Below, in pieces: positions 10,377 through 23,039 of a stretch of 64,000 nucleotides of DNA. Positions within the stretch are counted from its first letter, which is position 1, and the number at the start of each line of letters is the position of its first letter. Under the pieces are notes generated by a model. It was given only the letters and a program-made list of their open reading frames with translations, was not told where the DNA came from and made no database searches. Origin of the DNA: Hyphomicrobiales bacterium (lineage in GTDB: Bacteria > Pseudomonadota > Alphaproteobacteria > Rhizobiales > Rhizobiaceae). The translations under genes and the position numbers were made by a program. Location: NCBI GenBank assembly GCA_900469445.1, contig UBXM01000010.1, positions 110,215 to 174,214 of the forward strand. Reading direction: 5' to 3'.

Positions 10377-11730
10377 CATTCTGGTCGTCGATGACGAGGC
10401 GGATATCCGCGAGATCGTTTCGGGTATTCTCTCCGATGAGGGACACGAGACACGGATGGCGCATGACAGCGATAGCGCTCTTGCGGCGATTTCCGATCGT
10501 GTGCCGCGGCTGGTTTTCCTCGACATCTGGATGCAGGGTTCCAAGCTCGACGGTCTGGCGCTGCTGGACGAGGTGAAGAGCCGCCATCCCGATCTGCCGG
10601 TGGTGATGATTTCCGGTCACGGCAATGTCGAAACCGCGGTATCCGCCATTAAGCGCGGCGCCTTCGATTTCATCGAGAAGCCGTTCAAGGCCGACCGGCT
10701 GATCCTGATCGCCGAACGGGCGCTGGAAAACTCCAAGCTCAAGCGTGAGGTTTCCGAACTGAAGAAGCGTACCGGCGATGCGGCGGAACTGGTCGGCACG
10801 TCAGTTGCCGTTTCCCAGCTGCGCCAGACGATCGAAAAGGTGGCGCCGACCAATAGCCGTATCATGATCCTCGGCCCTTCGGGATCGGGCAAGGAACTCG
10901 TTGCCCGGATGATCCACCGCAAGTCGTCGCGTGCGACAGGTCCTTTCGTGGCGCTTAATGCCGCCACGATAACGCCGGACCGGATGGAGGTGGCTTTGTT
11001 CGGCACCGAGGGCACGCCCGGCCAGCCGCGCAAGATCGGCGCATTGGAAGAGGCGCATCGGGGCATTCTCTATCTCGACGAGATCGGCGAGATGCCACGC
11101 GAAACGCAGAACAAGATTCTGCGCGTTCTCGTCGACCAGCAGTTCGAGCGCGTCGGCGGATCGAAGCGCGTCAAGGTGGATGTCCGCATCATTTCCTCCA
11201 CCGCCTACAATCTGGAAAACCTCATTTCCGAAGGCGAGTTCCGCGAGGACCTCTACCATCGTCTGGCAGTCGTGCCGGTCAAGGTGCCTGCACTGGCCGA
11301 GCGTCGCGAGGACATTCCTTTCCTCGTCGACATGTTCATGCGGCAGGTTTCCGAGCAGGCTGGCATTCGTCCGCGCAAGATCGGTGACGATGCGATGGCG
11401 GTGCTGCAGGCGCATGACTGGCCGGGCAATATCCGCCAGTTGCGCAACAATATCGAACGGCTAATGATCCTTGCCCGCACCGACGGTCCCGATACGGCGA
11501 TCTCCGCAGATATGCTGCCGACCGATCTTGGTGACATGTTGCCGAAGGTTTCCTCCAAGGGGGATGTCCACATCATGACGCTTCCCTTGAGAGAGGCGCG
11601 CGAGATGTTCGAGCGCGATTACCTGATTGCCCAGATCAATCGTTTCGGCGGCAATATTTCCCGCACCGCCGAGTTTGTCGGCATGGAGCGCTCGGCTCTC
11701 CATCGCAAGCTGAAGTCGCTCGGGGTTTAA
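10366..11730 (+). CDS. ntrX: Response regulator NtrX
   Basis: A 454-residue NtrC-family regulator. Receiver domain at the N-terminus (LVVDDEADIRE, phospho-acceptor in FLDIWMQG), then an AAA+ domain with Walker A GPSGSGKE and Walker B ILYLDEIGE, then a C-terminal Fis-type helix-turn-helix. The GAFTGA loop that contacts sigma-54 is absent; the equivalent stretch reads LFGTEGTPGQPRKIG. This fits NtrX proteins that act without sigma-54. The ATG at 10366 lies inside the end of ntrY, so the pair is translationally coupled. Confidence 0.96.
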   Translation: MASDILVVDDEADIREIVSGILSDEGHETRMAHDSDSALAAISDRVPRLVFLDIWMQGSKLDGLALLDEVKSRHPDLPVVMISGHGNVETAVSAIKRGAFDFIEKPFKADRLILIAERALENSKLKREVSELKKRTGDAAELVGTSVAVSQLRQTIEKVAPTNSRIMILGPSGSGKELVARMIHRKSSRATGPFVALNAATITPDRMEVALFGTEGTPGQPRKIGALEEAHRGILYLDEIGEMPRETQNKILRVLVDQQFERVGGSKRVKVDVRIISSTAYNLENLISEGEFREDLYHRLAVVPVKVPALAERREDIPFLVDMFMRQVSEQAGIRPRKIGDDAMAVLQAHDWPGNIRQLRNNIERLMILARTDGPDTAISADMLPTDLGDMLPKVSSKGDVHIMTLPLREAREMFERDYLIAQINRFGGNISRTAEFVGMERSALHRKLKSLGV

Positions 11731-11797
11731 GCCGTTCAGGCGAGGAGAGGGATCGCAGCGGTGCGGTTCCTCAGGTCATCATCCAAGAGATTTCATC

Positions 11798-12661
11798 ATG
11801 TCCAGAATTGCCTATGTGAACGGCGCCTATGTGCAGCATTCCGATGCCGGTGTGCATGTTGAGGACCGCGGGTTTCAGTTCGCCGATGCCGTTTATGAAG
11901 TCTGTGAGGTCAGGGATGGTCTGATCGTCGATCTGACGCGTCATCTCGACCGGCTTGATCGTTCACTTGGCGAGTTGCGCATGGCGTCTCCCATGGATCG
12001 CAAGGCGCTGACGATCGTCATTCGCGAGGTGCTGCGCCGCAATCGCGTGCGTAACGGTCTCTTCTACATGCAGGTTTCGCGCGGGGCGGCGAAGCGTGAT
12101 CATGTCTTCCCATCCGCCGATACGGCTCCGACGCTGGTGATCACGGCGAAATCTGCCGATCCAGCGTTTGCGCAACGCCGTTACGAGACCGGCATCAAGG
12201 TCATTACCCTGCCGGAAAACCGCTGGGATCGCGTCGATATCAAGAGCGTCGGTCTTCTGCCCAACGTGCTTGCCAAGCAGCAGGCGAAGGATGCCGGTGC
12301 CCAGGACGCGATCTATATCGACCGCAACGGCATCGTCATGGAAGGCGCATCCGCCAATGTCTGGATCGTCACGCCAGATGGAAAACTGGTCACGCGGCCG
12401 GCCGAACACGGCATCCTGCGCGGCATCACCCGCACGACACTGCTCGATGTTGCAAAGACCCTGAACGTGGTGGTCGAGGAGCGTGAATTCACGATGGATG
12501 AGATGCTGGCGGCTCGCGAGGTGTTCTTCACGTCGGCGACCGGAATCTGCACTCCAATCGTTTCAATCGACGAAAAGACGATCGCCAACGGCCATCCCGG
12601 CAGTGTCGCATCGAATATCCGCGGCGCCTTTTTCGAGATTGCGGAAAAGACGGCGATTTGA
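11798..12661 (+). CDS. dat: D-amino-acid aminotransferase (class IV PLP)
   Basis: A 287-residue fold-type IV aminotransferase. VEDRGFQFADAVYEV near the N-terminus, the lysine in DIKSVGLLPNVLAKQ and GIVMEGASANVW follow the D-alanine transaminase pattern. It interconverts D-alanine and D-glutamate with their keto acids, feeding peptidoglycan precursors. Placed between ntrX and hfq, as in other rhizobia. Branched-chain aminotransferase activity cannot be excluded because the families are close. Confidence 0.88.
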   Translation: MSRIAYVNGAYVQHSDAGVHVEDRGFQFADAVYEVCEVRDGLIVDLTRHLDRLDRSLGELRMASPMDRKALTIVIREVLRRNRVRNGLFYMQVSRGAAKRDHVFPSADTAPTLVITAKSADPAFAQRRYETGIKVITLPENRWDRVDIKSVGLLPNVLAKQQAKDAGAQDAIYIDRNGIVMEGASANVWIVTPDGKLVTRPAEHGILRGITRTTLLDVAKTLNVVVEEREFTMDEMLAAREVFFTSATGICTPIVSIDEKTIANGHPGSVASNIRGAFFEIAEKTAI

Positions 12662-12768
12662 TAACCAGAGTTTTGGGGGAAGGGAAACACGGGGCGTTTC
12701 CCCATCATCTCATATAGACGAGATCATTATCCCGGCACCATGCCGGCAAGAAAGAAAGAAGCGGCGCC

Positions 12769-13011
12769 ATGGCGGAACGTTCTCAGAACCTGCAGGATTT
12801 ATTTCTTAACACTGTTCGCAAGCAGAAGATTTCCCTGACAATATTCCTCATCAACGGGGTAAAGCTCACGGGTGTCGTAACCTCCTTCGACAACTTCTGC
12901 GTCCTTCTTCGCCGTGACGGGCATTCGCAGCTCGTGTATAAGCACGCGATCTCCACCATCATGCCGGGCCAGCCCATGCAGATGTTCGAGACAGAAGAAA
13001 ACGCAGCCTAA
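12769..13011 (+). CDS. hfq: RNA chaperone Hfq
   Basis: An 80-residue Sm-like protein forming a hexameric ring that pairs small RNAs with mRNAs. The Sm1 block ([20 protein letters not shown]), the NGVKLTG turn and the Sm2 [10 protein letters not shown] motif are all intact. It is short, as alphaproteobacterial Hfq lacks the long C-terminal tail. A 6-bp hairpin (12732-12746) lies in its leader. hflX follows in the same reading frame. Confidence 0.98.
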   Translation: MAERSQNLQDLFLNTVRKQKISLTIFLINGVKLTGVVTSFDNFCVLLRRDGHSQLVYKHAISTIMPGQPMQMFETEENAA

Positions 13012-13086
13012 GGATACCTACAGATTTCGACCCGAGATACGTCTAACGAATCGCTCGTCCCGGAAGCTGAAAAGCACCGGGACGAT

Positions 13087-14427
13087 ATGCGTGCTGTGGT
13101 TGTGGTGCCGGTGCTCAAGCAGTCCCGGTCCCGCGCAGGGCAGGGCGAAGGCCAGATAATCGCCGCTCCACAGCGCTCCAATGAAGCACGTCTGGAAGAG
13201 GCGGCAGGTCTTGCCCGCGCGATCGACCTCGAAATCGTCGAGGGACTGATCGTTGCCGTCAACCAGCCGCGCCCGGCGACGCTGATGGGATCCGGCAAGA
13301 TCGAGGAAATCAAGGCGCTTCTCGACGAGAAGGATGCCGGCCTCGTCATCGTCGACCATCCGTTGACCCCGGTCCAGCAGCGTAATCTCGAAAAGGAATG
13401 GGGCGCCAAGGTCATCGACCGCACCGGTCTCATCCTCGAAATCTTCGGCCGCCGCGCTTCCACCAAGGAAGGTACGCTGCAGGTCGACCTCGCTCACCTC
13501 AATTACCAGAAGGGCCGACTGGTCCGCTCCTGGACCCACCTTGAACGCCAGCGCGGTGGTGCGGGCTTCATGGGTGGTCCGGGTGAAACCCAGATCGAAG
13601 CCGACCGTCGGCAGTTGCAGGAGAAGATCATCAAGCTCGAGCGCGAGCTTGAACAGGTCGTGCGCACCCGTCAGCTTCATCGCGCCAAGCGCCGCAAGGT
13701 GCCGCATCCGATCGTGGCGCTGGTCGGTTATACGAATGCCGGCAAGTCGACGCTGTTCAACCGCATCACCGGTGCGGGTGTTCTGGCCGAAGACATGCTG
13801 TTTGCGACGCTCGATCCGACGCTACGTAGGATGAAGCTGCCACATGGCCGCACGGTCATCCTGTCCGATACCGTCGGCTTCATCTCCGACCTGCCGACCC
13901 ATCTGGTGGCCGCCTTCCGTGCGACGCTGGAAGAGGTGCTGGAAGCGGATCTGATCCTGCATGTGCGTGACATGTCCGATCCGGACAATGCCGCCCAGTC
14001 GCATGATGTGCTGCGCATTCTCGCCGATCTCGGCATCGACGAGAAGGAAAGCTCTGAGCGGATCATCGAGGTCTGGAACAAGATCGACCGGCTCGACCCG
14101 GAGACCCATGATGCGCTCTTCGATCGCGCCAAGGGCCGCGACAATATCATGGCGCTGTCGGCGATCACCGGCGAGGGGCTCGACGCACTGATGGACGAGA
14201 TCGCCAAGCGGCTTTCCGGTGTCCTGACCGAAACCTCGATCACCATTCCCGCCGACAAGCTCGCTCTGGTCTCCTGGGTCTACGGCAATTCCATTGTCGA
14301 TGGCCGTGAGGACAACGAGGACGGCTCCGTGACGATGGATGTTCGCATGTCGGAAGCGCAGGCCACCGAACTGGAGCGCCGGCTCGGCAATGGGCCGAAG
14401 CGCGAGAAGGAAGACTGGGAGCGCTGA
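13087..14427 (+). CDS. hflX: GTPase HflX
   Basis: A 446-residue ribosome-associated GTPase involved in rescue of stalled or stressed ribosomes. The N-terminal HflX domain precedes a coiled segment (about 160-200) and a G domain with G1 GYTNAGKSTL, G3 DTVGFISDLP and G4 WNKIDRL. The ATG at 13087 is the first standard start, but the frame is open back to the hfq stop and the 21 codons from 13024 look like protein (see findings). Expressed with hfq as in enterobacteria and rhizobia. Confidence 0.95.
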   Translation: MRAVVVVPVLKQSRSRAGQGEGQIIAAPQRSNEARLEEAAGLARAIDLEIVEGLIVAVNQPRPATLMGSGKIEEIKALLDEKDAGLVIVDHPLTPVQQRNLEKEWGAKVIDRTGLILEIFGRRASTKEGTLQVDLAHLNYQKGRLVRSWTHLERQRGGAGFMGGPGETQIEADRRQLQEKIIKLERELEQVVRTRQLHRAKRRKVPHPIVALVGYTNAGKSTLFNRITGAGVLAEDMLFATLDPTLRRMKLPHGRTVILSDTVGFISDLPTHLVAAFRATLEEVLEADLILHVRDMSDPDNAAQSHDVLRILADLGIDEKESSERIIEVWNKIDRLDPETHDALFDRAKGRDNIMALSAITGEGLDALMDEIAKRLSGVLTETSITIPADKLALVSWVYGNSIVDGREDNEDGSVTMDVRMSEAQATELERRLGNGPKREKEDWER

Positions 14428-14556
14428 GCTTCCAGTCGCGATCTAAAAACTCAAGAAAGTTCTTGCTGGGTGATGCCTGTGGCTTGGTAGAAGCGTGGCG
14501 CAACCAAAACCTGTGCCGCGCATTGTGGCTGCGCAATTTAGCGCCGGGTTCTGCCA

Positions 14557-15843
14557 ATGGCTTTCTCATCAGCTTCCTCCTCGCCCACATCAATCGAAAA
14601 GAAACCACCACGTATAGTCTCCGACCGGTCGCTGGTTGCGCTCTGCGTGCTCAATTTTTTCCTTGCCGATGCCCGGGACGGGCTTGGTCCCTTTCTCGAT
14701 GCGTTTCTCGCGACGCGCGGCTGGTCGTCACTGTCGCTGGGCGTGATTGCCACGGTCGGGGGATTGATCGGACTTGCCGCCACGCCGCTTTGTGGTGCGC
14801 TGGTGGATGGAACGCCGTGGAAAAGGGCACTGATCGCCGGACCCGTCATCCTCGTTACCGCTGCGGCATTGATAACACTCGTTTCTCCGGAACCGGTCAT
14901 CGTCTGGATCGGGCAGATCGGGACGGCGGTGGTCGGTGCCGTGATCGGTCCCGCCCTGGCAGGATTGACGCTCGGGCTCGTGGGTGAGCGGTTCTTCTCC
15001 CAGCAGATCGCTCGCAACGAATTCTGGAACCATGCCGGCAACTTCGCCTCACTGTTTGCCGTCTATGTGATCATCTCGCTGTTCGGGCAGGCGGGCATGG
15101 TCTGGCTGATGATCGCGACCGCGCTCGGGGCGCTTGTCGCGGTTGCGAGCATCGATCCTGAGCGCATCGATCATCAGGTCGCCCGTGGTCTTGAGCCGAA
15201 CAAAGGCGTAGCGGAGACGCGTGGAGCCGCGAGACCGTCGGGTTTCGATGTCTTGTTGACCAATCGCGGCCTAGTGCTTCTCGCACTGATCCTTCTGATC
15301 TTCCATTTCGGCAATGCACCGATGAGCCGGCTTATCGCTCAGCAGTTCGCCATCGAACTGGGTACGCCGTTTCGCACCACGGCGATCATCACCGGCATTT
15401 CCCAGCTTTCCATGATCGGTATTGCCGTGGTCACGCCGTTTCTGATCCGGCGGATCGGGCTTGCGGGGACGCTTGCAATAGGTTTGGCGGCATTGCCGAT
15501 ACGCGGGATAATCGCCGGCAGTTTCGAGGGGTTCTGGGCGGTGTGGCCCGTGCAAATTCTGGACGGGGTCGGTGCAGGCCTTCTCGGTATTGTCACGCCG
15601 GTGGCCGTGGAGCGCATCCTCAAGGGGACTGGTCGCTTTAATGTCGGTTTCGCGAGCGTAATGACCGTGCAAGGCGTTGGAGCCTCACTCAGCAATGTCG
15701 TCGCTGGCTGGCTGGTCAGTCAAGGCGGCTATGCGCTGTCACATCTCGTCGGAGGTGGAGTTGCCGTCATCGCCCTTGCGGTTTTCGCGATCTACCGGAA
15801 CGAGATCGCGCCCCGAGCGGAGAAAAGCCGTGGTACGGGCTAG
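14557..15843 (+). CDS. MFS transporter
   Basis: A 428-residue integral membrane protein with about 12 hydrophobic segments and a central hydrophilic loop (about 205-230), the layout of a major facilitator. FFLADARDGLGPFLDAFL in the first segment and the duplicated half structure support the call. The substrate cannot be told from sequence; members of this subgroup are often annotated as drug or unknown-solute exporters. The stop codon lies within a terminator hairpin shared with the convergent fpr gene. Confidence 0.85.
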   Translation: MAFSSASSSPTSIEKKPPRIVSDRSLVALCVLNFFLADARDGLGPFLDAFLATRGWSSLSLGVIATVGGLIGLAATPLCGALVDGTPWKRALIAGPVILVTAAALITLVSPEPVIVWIGQIGTAVVGAVIGPALAGLTLGLVGERFFSQQIARNEFWNHAGNFASLFAVYVIISLFGQAGMVWLMIATALGALVAVASIDPERIDHQVARGLEPNKGVAETRGAARPSGFDVLLTNRGLVLLALILLIFHFGNAPMSRLIAQQFAIELGTPFRTTAIITGISQLSMIGIAVVTPFLIRRIGLAGTLAIGLAALPIRGIIAGSFEGFWAVWPVQILDGVGAGLLGIVTPVAVERILKGTGRFNVGFASVMTVQGVGASLSNVVAGWLVSQGGYALSHLVGGGVAVIALAVFAIYRNEIAPRAEKSRGTG

Positions 15844-15860
15844 GAACGTTGCCTAGCCCG
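15836..15860. terminator. Bidirectional hairpin between MFS gene and fpr
   Basis: A perfect 9-bp stem CGGGCTAGG/CCTAGCCCG around the loop AACGTTG. It contains the stop codon of the MFS gene and sits seven bases from the end of fpr, so it can serve both convergent transcripts. No long T-run follows. Confidence 0.65.
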
Positions 15861-15867
15861 ATATCAA

Positions 15868-16680
15868 TCATCCAACGAATGCGCGTTCAATCACGAATTC
15901 GCTCGGCTTGTTGTTGGCGCCTTCGGTCAGGCCTGCCTTTTCAAGCAGTTCCTTGGTGTCCTTCAGCATCGCAGCCGAGCCGCAGATCATGCCGCGGTCT
16001 ATCGCCGGGTCGAGCGGGGGAACGCCGAGATCGGCAAACATCTTGCCGTTTTCGATCAGGTCGGTGATGCGGCCTGTGAACGGGTAATCCTCGCGGGTGA
16101 CGGTCGAGTAGAGCTTCAGCTTGTCGCCGACGAGTTCCGAGAGGAACTCGTGGTTCTTGATCTCTTCCATCAGGTCCTGGCCGTATTTCAGCTCGGAGAC
16201 TTCGCGGCAGGTGTGGGTGAGAATGACTTCCTCGAATTTCTCGTAGGTTTCCGGGTCGCGGATCAGGCTGGCAAACGGGGCGATGCCGGTGCCGGTCGAG
16301 AACATATAAAGGCGCTTGCCGGGGGTGAGCGCATCGAGCACCAGCGTGCCGGTCGGCTTCTTGCGCATCAGCACGGTGTCGCCCGGCTTGATCTTCTGCA
16401 GATGCGAGGTCAGCGGACCGTCCGGCACCTTGATCGAGAAGAATTCCAGTTCCTCGTCCCAGGCGGGGCTTGCGATCGAATAGGCGCGGTAGATGGGCTT
16501 TTCACCGACCATCAGGCCGATCATGGCGAATTCACCCGAGCGGAAACGGAAGCCAGCCGGGCGCGTCATGCGAAAACGGAACAGCCTGTCCGTATAGTGC
16601 TGCACGTCCAGCACCGTTTCGGCATAAACCCCATCCGGGATCTTTACGGCAAAATCTTCTGTCTTCGTTGGAGCGTTCAT
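15868..16680 (-). CDS. fpr: Ferredoxin--NADP+ reductase
   Basis: A 270-residue FAD enzyme that moves electrons between NADPH and ferredoxin or flavodoxin. The FAD-binding RAYSIASP, the phosphate loop DGPLTSHLQ and the NADP-binding STGTGIAPFASLIRDP are visible; the C-terminal FVG matches the bacterial subclass. I chose the start MNAPTK at 16680, which gives the usual length; in-frame ATGs at 16698 and 16752 would add 6 or 24 residues. Monocistronic. Confidence 0.95.
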   Translation of the reverse strand: MNAPTKTEDFAVKIPDGVYAETVLDVQHYTDRLFRFRMTRPAGFRFRSGEFAMIGLMVGEKPIYRAYSIASPAWDEELEFFSIKVPDGPLTSHLQKIKPGDTVLMRKKPTGTLVLDALTPGKRLYMFSTGTGIAPFASLIRDPETYEKFEEVILTHTCREVSELKYGQDLMEEIKNHEFLSELVGDKLKLYSTVTREDYPFTGRITDLIENGKMFADLGVPPLDPAIDRGMICGSAAMLKDTKELLEKAGLTEGANNKPSEFVIERAFVG

Positions 16681-16910
16681 CACGATTTCCGTCTTCATCC
16701 TATCGGCTTCATCCGAGCGAAATATACCATCGGTCTGGGTTTTTGAAGGCATTCGAGTTTTCTATTCGTCATGCTTTCGAAAAATATGTGCCGCTTGGTC
16801 ATGTTACCATGAACGGTCGGCGTACCTCGCCATTATCGGGCGATGCGTCTATCGGCGATTGAAAAGACCGTTCACCTGGCGGACACTGTATCAAAGTGGA
16901 GGAGGGCATC

Positions 16911-17315
16911 ATGATCGAGCGCAAAGTCTTACAGGATTTCTACAAGGCGCGTGCCAAAAGGGATGTCGAAAAGCATCTCAGCATCGTGCACGAAGATTGT
17001 ATCTTCCGCGTTGTCGGCACCAGCGACCTGCAATCCTTGACTCGGCAGTATCAAGGTATGAGCGACCTTAAGGCCGTAGCGGAGGAGCTGTTTTCGACAT
17101 GGGATATGGACAATGTCGAGCAAGTCAGCATCCATCAATGCGGCGATACAATTTATGTGCATCACCGTGGTGATGTAATCTATCGCCCGGATGGAACGGT
17201 TCTCCCTACGGAATACATCGACAAGCTAACCTTCAGAGATGGTGCCATTATCGAATATCTACAGTTCGTCGATACGTTCGCAATAGCCCAGCTCCTTGCC
17301 TCGAAGGCGCCGTAG
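16911..17315 (+). CDS. NTF2-like/SnoaL-like protein
   Basis: A 134-residue single-domain protein with the cone-shaped NTF2 fold pattern: an N-terminal helix (VLQDFYKARAKRDVEKHLSIV), DCIFRVVG, an acidic strand and a closing helix. Such proteins bind or isomerise small ligands, but nothing here shows which. The ATG at 16911 is preceded by GGAGGAGGG. It stands alone between two minus-strand units. No specific function can be assigned. Confidence 0.75.
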   Translation: MIERKVLQDFYKARAKRDVEKHLSIVHEDCIFRVVGTSDLQSLTRQYQGMSDLKAVAEELFSTWDMDNVEQVSIHQCGDTIYVHHRGDVIYRPDGTVLPTEYIDKLTFRDGAIIEYLQFVDTFAIAQLLASKAP

Positions 17316-17337
17316 CACACATGATACGGCCCCAGTC

Positions 17338-17837
17338 TCAGGATACACACCGCCAACTGTATCCCCCTGCCTGCTCCGCCTTTCGCGCCGTCGGCTGATA
17401 ATGCACGGCAATGCCGGGCAATCTGCCTTCCGACAGCCGCTTCAGCGCGGTGGTATTGGTCACGGCAAAGCTGTCGACACCGCAGCGAAGCATCAGCGGC
17501 ACCTGGTCGATCAGCACGTCACCAACGGCACGCAACTCGTTCCGGTAATCCAGGCGATCGCGCAGAAGTGAGGCATGGCTGAAGGATCGGCCATCGTTGA
17601 AGGCCGGGAAATCCACCGCAACGATCTCGATACGGTAGAGATAGGGTTCCAGCTTGCGCACGTCGTCGGCGGGCCTGATCAGAACACCGAGGCCGACATC
17701 GTTGCTGCCTTCGGCTTTCTCGATGAAGTCCTCCAGCGGCAGGAGCGCCTTCTGCTCACCTTCCGCCTTCACCTCGTCAGTTTCTATGATCCACGGATCG
17801 TTCTCGACAAAACCGGTTTCTCTCCAGATTTTCGTCA

Positions 17838-17838
<1 letters not shown>
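17338..17838 (-). CDS. DUF934 protein linked to sulfite reduction
   Basis: A 166-residue DUF934 protein, a family found almost only next to siroheme sulfite/nitrite reductases and cysH. Visible family features are the VGLGVLIRPADDV strand, the DFPAFNDGRSFSHASLLRDRL block and the C-terminal YQPTARKA. Its ATG at 17838 overlaps the cysI stop by one base (TGATG), so it is co-translated. The biochemical role is unknown; an accessory role in sulfite reduction is inferred from context. Last gene of the cysG operon. Confidence 0.88.
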
Positions 17839-19511
<1,673 letters not shown>

Positions 19512-19532
19512 GGTGTGCCAGAACTTTCGGTA

Positions 19533-19843
19533 TCAGACTGCGATGAAGGCGGCGTCGGCTTTGCTGTAGCCGCTTGCATATTCCATGGTCGGTCCCTGGG
19601 CGCGGATGCGCTCGCGAAGCCGGGTCGGCCAAAGGACGCCATTGGTTTCCTCGACGTCGATGACATTGACGTCCACGACCTTGTTGTCGGCGAAATCCTG
19701 TTTGCCGATCGATTCCAGCGATGCGACGGCCTCAGCGTGACGCGCAACCAGCGCATCCTGCAGGTTTTCCGTCCATTGGCCGGCGGCATCGAGCCATACG
19801 GCGATGCCATCGGACAGGCGGTTGGCGGTGAGAACCTTGTCGG

Positions 19844-19847
<4 letters not shown>
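19533..19847 (-). CDS. DUF2849 protein
   Basis: A 104-residue DUF2849 member, a small alphaproteobacterial family encoded between cysG and the sulfite reductase. It has no signal peptide or membrane segment and is rich in acidic residues. Its start overlaps the cysG stop by four bases. Function is unknown; constant linkage suggests a part in siroheme delivery or reductase assembly, which is inference. Confidence 0.85.
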
Positions 19848-21316
<1,469 letters not shown>

Positions 21317-21565
21317 GCGACTATCCTGAAACATAGGATGGAAATATCCACAATCAGCGGCTTCATTTGAAGAAATGGATATGCGAAGTGCATCACCGGC
21401 GGGTATTTCTGTTTCGCGATCAACCGGTTCTTGAGCAAAAGCCACCGCGGGCGATATTTCTCTAGTGTTCCAGTAGATTAAATTGTTTTTGCTTCGGTCG
21501 GTGGATTGAAGACCGCAAACTGCCTAGACAGTGTGCTTCAGGGATCAAATGAAGAAGCTTCGCTC

Positions 21566-22156
21566 ATGACCGTTGCCTCCACTATCGCCGGCCGCCTTCT
21601 CGATGTCATCGAAATCGAGATTCTGCCGCTGACCGAAAAAGGCGTTGTCGCCGGAAACAAGGTATTCGGTGCGGCGATCCTGAAGAAGTCCGACCTGTCG
21701 CTCGTCATTGCCGAGACGAATAACGAGCTGGAAAATCCGCTCTGGCATGGTGAGGTGCATACGCTGAAGCGTTTTTATGAAAATACTTCAGGACTTTCCA
21801 CCAAGGATCTGATTTTCCTATCTACTCATGAACCCTGCACGATGTGCATGTCGGCGATCACATGGGCCGGTTTCGACAATTTCTATTCGTTCTTCAGCCA
21901 TGAGGATTCGCGCGATGCCTTCGCCATTCCGCATGACCTGAAGATCCTGAAAGAGGTCTTCGGGCTTGAGCCGGGTGGTTATCACCGGTCAAATACGTTT
22001 TGGAATTCCTATTTCATCGCAGATCTGGTCGATAGCGAGGAAGAGCCTCTGCGCGCAAGGCTGAAGGCTCAAACGGCGCGGATCAAGCAAACCTATCAGC
22101 GCCTGTCGGACGGCTACCAGTCCGGCAAGGGCGACAACAACATACCACTGAACTGA
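21566..22156 (+). CDS. Zinc-dependent nucleoside/cytidine deaminase-fold protein
   Basis: A 196-residue deaminase-fold protein. The zinc and catalytic motifs HGE (WHGEVH) and PCTMC (THEPCTMCMSA) are intact and fit the CDA/tRNA-adenosine-deaminase superfamily. The C-terminal ~80 residues extend beyond the core and resemble no domain I know. The substrate may be a nucleoside, base or small amide. The ATG at 21566 gives a natural N-terminus; an upstream TTG at 21506 is unlikely. mazG follows after 19 bases, so the two may form a nucleotide clean-up pair. Confidence 0.82.
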   Translation: MTVASTIAGRLLDVIEIEILPLTEKGVVAGNKVFGAAILKKSDLSLVIAETNNELENPLWHGEVHTLKRFYENTSGLSTKDLIFLSTHEPCTMCMSAITWAGFDNFYSFFSHEDSRDAFAIPHDLKILKEVFGLEPGGYHRSNTFWNSYFIADLVDSEEEPLRARLKAQTARIKQTYQRLSDGYQSGKGDNNIPLN

Positions 22157-22175
22157 ACCTCAGGAACATTTTCGC

Positions 22176-23009
22176 ATGGAAGCTTCGAAGGATATTTCGC
22201 GCCTGATCGAGATCATGGTGGCGCTGCGCGCACCGGTGACGGGCTGCCCCTGGGATCTGGAGCAGGATTTCGCGTCGATCAAACCCTACACGATCGAGGA
22301 AGCCTACGAGGTGGCCGATGCGATCGAGCGCAACGATATGGACGACCTTTGCGAGGAGCTCGGCGATCTTCTGCTGCAGGTGGTTTTTCACGCGCGCATG
22401 GCGGAAGAAGCGGGGGAATTTGCCTTCGGCGATGTGGTCGAGGCCGTTACCAGAAAGATGATCCGCCGGCACCCGCATGTATTCGAACGTTCCGATGCCG
22501 ATACGCCCGGAGCCGTGAAGCTGCAATGGGATGCGATCAAACAGGAGGAAAAGCGCGAGCGGGCCGAACGGCGGGCCGCACGCGGCATCACCGAGGATTT
22601 CAAGGCCGGTTTCCTGGGAACGGTGCATCGCAGCCAGCCCGCATTGACCGAGGCGCTTAAACTTCAGGAGCGCGCCGCCAAGGTTGGGTTCGACTGGTCG
22701 GAAGCCGAGCCGATCCTCGACAAGATCGAGGAAGAAGTGCGGGAATTGCGCGAAGCCCTGCAGGCCGGGCATCCGGAAAAGGTGGCGGACGAACTCGGCG
22801 ACCTGATCTTCGCGATGGTCAATATCGGCCGTCACGTAAGCGTCGATCCCGAAAATGCGCTGCGCGGGACAAACACGAAATTCCGCAGACGCTTCAATCA
22901 TATCGAGATCGAACTTCAGAAATCAGGCGAAACACTGGAAGCCGCGACGCTGGAACGGATGGAAGAGCTCTGGCAGTCAGCGAAAGCCATCGAACGGCAG
23001 CTGGGGTGA
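22176..23009 (+). CDS. mazG: Nucleoside triphosphate pyrophosphohydrolase MazG
   Basis: A 277-residue protein with two MazG domains in tandem. Each has the EExxE...ExxD metal pattern: EELGDLLLQVVFHARMAEE in the first and DELGDLIFAMVNIGRHV in the second. The family cleaves NTPs and dNTPs to NMP and pyrophosphate, removing damaged or excess nucleotides. Length matches E. coli MazG. The adjacent deaminase gene upstream suggests co-expression. Confidence 0.95.
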   Translation: MEASKDISRLIEIMVALRAPVTGCPWDLEQDFASIKPYTIEEAYEVADAIERNDMDDLCEELGDLLLQVVFHARMAEEAGEFAFGDVVEAVTRKMIRRHPHVFERSDADTPGAVKLQWDAIKQEEKRERAERRAARGITEDFKAGFLGTVHRSQPALTEALKLQERAAKVGFDWSEAEPILDKIEEEVRELREALQAGHPEKVADELGDLIFAMVNIGRHVSVDPENALRGTNTKFRRRFNHIEIELQKSGETLEAATLERMEELWQSAKAIERQLG

Positions 23010-23039
23010 GCGCATGATTGACGCAATCGGGGCGATCTC

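Noticed and set aside
21317..21445. N-terminal extension of CysG by 43 residues
   Set aside because: The start at 21316 has a ribosome site and fits the family; the extension resembles no siroheme synthase N-terminus.
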